Below are positions 63,375 through 64,000 of a stretch of DNA of 64,000 nt, piece after piece; the stretch's first letter is position 1; the number at the start of each line of letters is the position of its first letter. Source of the DNA: Undaria pinnatifida (lineage: Eukaryota; Sar; Phaeophyceae; Laminariales; Alariaceae). The notes beneath the pieces were generated by a model. That model was not told the DNA's origin. It was given only the letters and a program-made list of their open reading frames with translations, and searched no databases. The stretch covers positions 7,540,701 to 7,604,700 of the forward strand of contig JABAKD010000018.1 of the NCBI GenBank assembly GCA_012845835.1, given 5' to 3'. The translations under genes were made by a program, and so were the position numbers.

Positions 63375-64000
63375 CTCACATGGCCGCGTGTATCCACTCA
63401 ACTACAGCGTCGTAGAGTTCCCCCGTTCCCACAACTAACCAACTCGCGGCTACAAACTACAACGGTGTTGGGCTCCCTGCACCGTACAAACCGCACGATA
63501 ATCGTGATTGTAGACGAACGCGCCTGCTGTCTGGAGTCCTGTCAGGGTGATGACCCGCGGGCATGCAGTGAAACAAGAGCAATCGAACCAAAAACCACAG
63601 TACAAATATCAACGATCGCCCCTCCTTCCCGAGTTATCTGACAGGTTGCAGCGCAGCTACGACGCCTGTGCCTGGAAATTGAAATTTGCGGCGGGTCGTT
63701 CCCCATGATGATGAAGGGTATACAACTCTTCTACGAACTTGACAAAAATCAGTGACGTAAGTAACATGTTGTACTACTGCCTCGTAAAAATAACCCTGAA
63801 AAAAACAAAAAAAGTCGATCGCTGCTCCCATGATAATGGTGTGCGTGCCGGTCGTGGGTCTCCGTGTGCCATCCTCCTGCGCTGTGGTTCTCCGTGGCCG
63901 CCTCATCGCCTTAGCTCACTCGGCCCGCTCCTTCGCACTTGCTCTCGTCCACACTCAATTCCAATCGGTTTCCCTTCTCCCCCGTCAAGAGAAAAAAATA
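63375..64000. other. No recognisable gene
   Basis: Neither strand shows a protein family motif. Frames at 63315-63641 (+) and 63634-63906 (-) lack support. Confidence 0.3.

Overview
The window looks like repeat-dense, gene-poor nuclear DNA of a eukaryote. No intact host protein gene, rRNA gene or convincing tRNA gene was found on either strand. The two recognisable protein remnants are a Gypsy-type LTR-retrotransposon pol 3' end (chromodomain plus a Tudor-like domain) and a non-LTR retrotransposon reverse transcriptase. From memory, both resemble families common in brown algae and related photosynthetic stramenopiles, so a brown alga or relative is the best guess (moderate confidence, not testable here). 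Long open frames in the window are almost all translated microsatellites.

Layout. 1-1.1 kb: decayed Gypsy pol end. 2.5-5.7 kb: a SINE-like copy, a CAT/CAC microsatellite tract, a small inverted-repeat transposon (family D) and an A+C-rich degenerate array. 5.8-11 kb: family B copies, a TAG array, a short-unit array, family K, a 118-bp repeat and a 757-bp foldback element. 11.5-13.3 kb: a 5'-truncated LINE copy beside a 296-bp MITE. 14.4-20.6 kb: LINE tail, family B with C-tracts, a 40-bp palindrome, TAG and GTT arrays. 21-26 kb: a degenerate ~285-bp tandem array and two complete family D elements, one carrying a TTAA-flanked MITE. 26.7-30.9 kb: the main LINE copy, flanked by diverged direct repeats. 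30.5-43 kb: SINE-1, SINE-2, LINE tails and a foldback element. 43-64 kb: further nested D, C, SINE, L, B and E elements.

How the parts relate. The LINE body (27.19-30.10 kb) continues through a pyrimidine-rich 3' UTR into a 3' end with an AAC-type tail. About ten other segments are 5'-truncated copies of that 3' end, as expected from target-primed reverse transcription. Three otherwise different short families (SINE-1, SINE-M, family O) carry a motif close to TGTGACCACGGACTTG, which also lies just before the LINE tail. This suggests that LINE machinery mobilises several SINEs. Three of the four longest GTT/AAC arrays sit exactly at LINE-type tails, so retroposon tails may have seeded the microsatellites. 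Several insertions can be read directly because an uninterrupted relative of the target lies elsewhere in the window: SINE-1 into B, SINE-2 into D, LINE into SINE-1, LINE into SINE-2, the TTAA MITE into D, a 1-kb TIR element into D, and a 387-bp TIR element into the LINE. Family letters (B-P) are names used only in this annotation.
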